NCBI RefSeq assembly: GCF_000006405.1
Contig: NW_003200720.1
Coordinates: 58,327-88,647 of the forward strand
DNA from: Perkinsus marinus ATCC 50983
Lineage: Eukaryota; Perkinsozoa; Perkinsida; Perkinsidae
DNA: 30,321 bases
Reading direction: 5' to 3'
Both the position numbers and the translations under genes were made by a program. Positions 29,741-30,321 of the stretch are shown in pieces (the first letter of the stretch is position 1; every line of letters starts with the position of its first letter). The notes beneath the pieces were generated by a model. It was not told the DNA's origin, did not search any database, and saw only the letters and a program-made list of their open reading frames with translations.

Positions 29741-30321
29741 CTTCACCCTCTTCGTCTTCCCTTCATAAAGCTCCTCCAACGAACACTTCAAATCGAACTC
29801 GGCAATCCCTGACATAATAATCACATAGCGCGCGCGCCCAGTTGATCGATTATCAACTTACGGCTTTTCTTCATCTCAGGACTGGGAGCTCGCGTAGACG
29901 CACATCGGCCGAATCCTTTCCGGTGATTCATCCCTACAATGAAAAAATAAATTACAATAAAAATGCCGTCCCCAGGGATCGAACCGGAGACCTCCCACTA
30001 CCTCCAACAAAACCACCAAAATCATCCATGAACATACTATTTCCGAAACCTCCTCCTCCTCCTCCGAACATTTGAGCAAAGATATCATTGGGGTCTCGGG
30101 AGAAGCTATAATGGCAACCAGCACCTGGCCCGCCCCCGCCGAACCTATCGAAGAAAAAGTATCATCGGAAATTTCCGGAGAATTTGTAAAAATTTCTGAA
30201 AATTTCCGGAAATTCCTGTAAATTTCTGAAAACGTATGTAAACTTCGAAAAAAATCCCAAAGATTCCTGTAAATTTATCATAAATTTTCGGATCGATCTC
30301 CTACTACCTCCCATAAAGAAA
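29741..30321 (-). CDS. type II (DNAJB/Sis1-like) DnaJ co-chaperone, partial
   Basis: Minus-strand exons: the tail of one exon at 30321-30308 (window edge), then 30144-30002, 29933-29862 and 29808-29741, in phase across GT-AG introns of 163, 68 and 53 nt. The large exon is a Gly/Phe-rich region (FGGGGPGAG, then HYSFSRDPNDIFAQMFGG) typical of Hsp40 class B. The last exon begins the substrate-binding C-terminal domain (EFDLKCSLEELYEGKTKRVK). There is no zinc-finger motif, which fits class B. The J-domain would lie beyond the right edge. After TKRVK a GTGAGC donor appears, but no further DnaJ exon is found before DXS, so about half the C-terminal region is missing. These proteins deliver clients to Hsp70 and stimulate its ATPase. 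Confidence 0.85.
29960..30001 (-). pseudogene. tRNA 3'-half-like module in DnaJ intron
   Basis: Starts exactly at the splice donor (GTAGTGGGAGGTCTCCGG) and reads on the minus strand as a T-arm GGTTCGATCCC followed by TGGGGACGGC, then a T-run (ATTTTTA) like a pol III terminator. It fills most of the 68-nt intron 30001-29934. Confidence 0.45.

Overview
This is a piece of a nuclear genome from a unicellular eukaryote. Almost every protein gene I can rebuild is cut by many GT-AG introns, mostly 40-80 nt long and up to about 670 nt. The longer introns are filled with repeats. A plant-type DXS (first enzyme of the plastid MEP isoprenoid pathway) with a hydrophobic N-terminal leader suggests an organism with a complex or relict plastid. 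A perkinsid-like or other alveolate protist is my best guess. That is inference; nothing here names the species.

Layout. 137-1100 (-): a 7-exon acidic protein of unknown function. 1101-2507: a divergent promoter region holding a fold-back repeat. 2508-5974 (+): an 18-exon NEK-family Ser/Thr kinase with a long tail, carrying a complete tRNA-Thr(CGU) antisense in one intron. 7524-9302 (+): an uninterrupted secreted Thr-rich protein, lying between two direct copies of a block from the kinase 3' end. About 11.4-14.1 kb (-): an unrecognised multi-exon gene with tRNA-Arg(CCG) antisense in an intron. 14148-16014 (-): a small coiled-coil protein with a myristoylation-type N-terminus; its introns hold MITEs and a hairpin satellite. 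16-20 kb: MITEs and coding-looking blocks that I could only partly assemble. 20032-21869 (+): a 171-aa protein. 22234-22794 (-): a 90-aa single-span membrane protein. 23387-about 29059 (+): DXS in 16 exons. 29741-30321 (-): part of a type II DnaJ co-chaperone. DXS and DnaJ converge, and both lose their 3' ends in the same roughly 700-bp interval.

Most of these genes have no evident shared pathway. The unusual biology is in the introns: tRNA-like T-arm modules sit in at least five introns of four genes, a dispersed 'ACATGTGTTGGTGACAATAT' family recurs in six introns, and a 3-bp-TSD MITE family and several tandem arrays fill others. Together they read as a genome where mobile or tRNA-derived sequences are a major source of intron DNA.

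Gene models were spliced by eye, using reading-frame phase as the test. Exon chains with consistent phase are fairly safe; first and last exons are the weakest.
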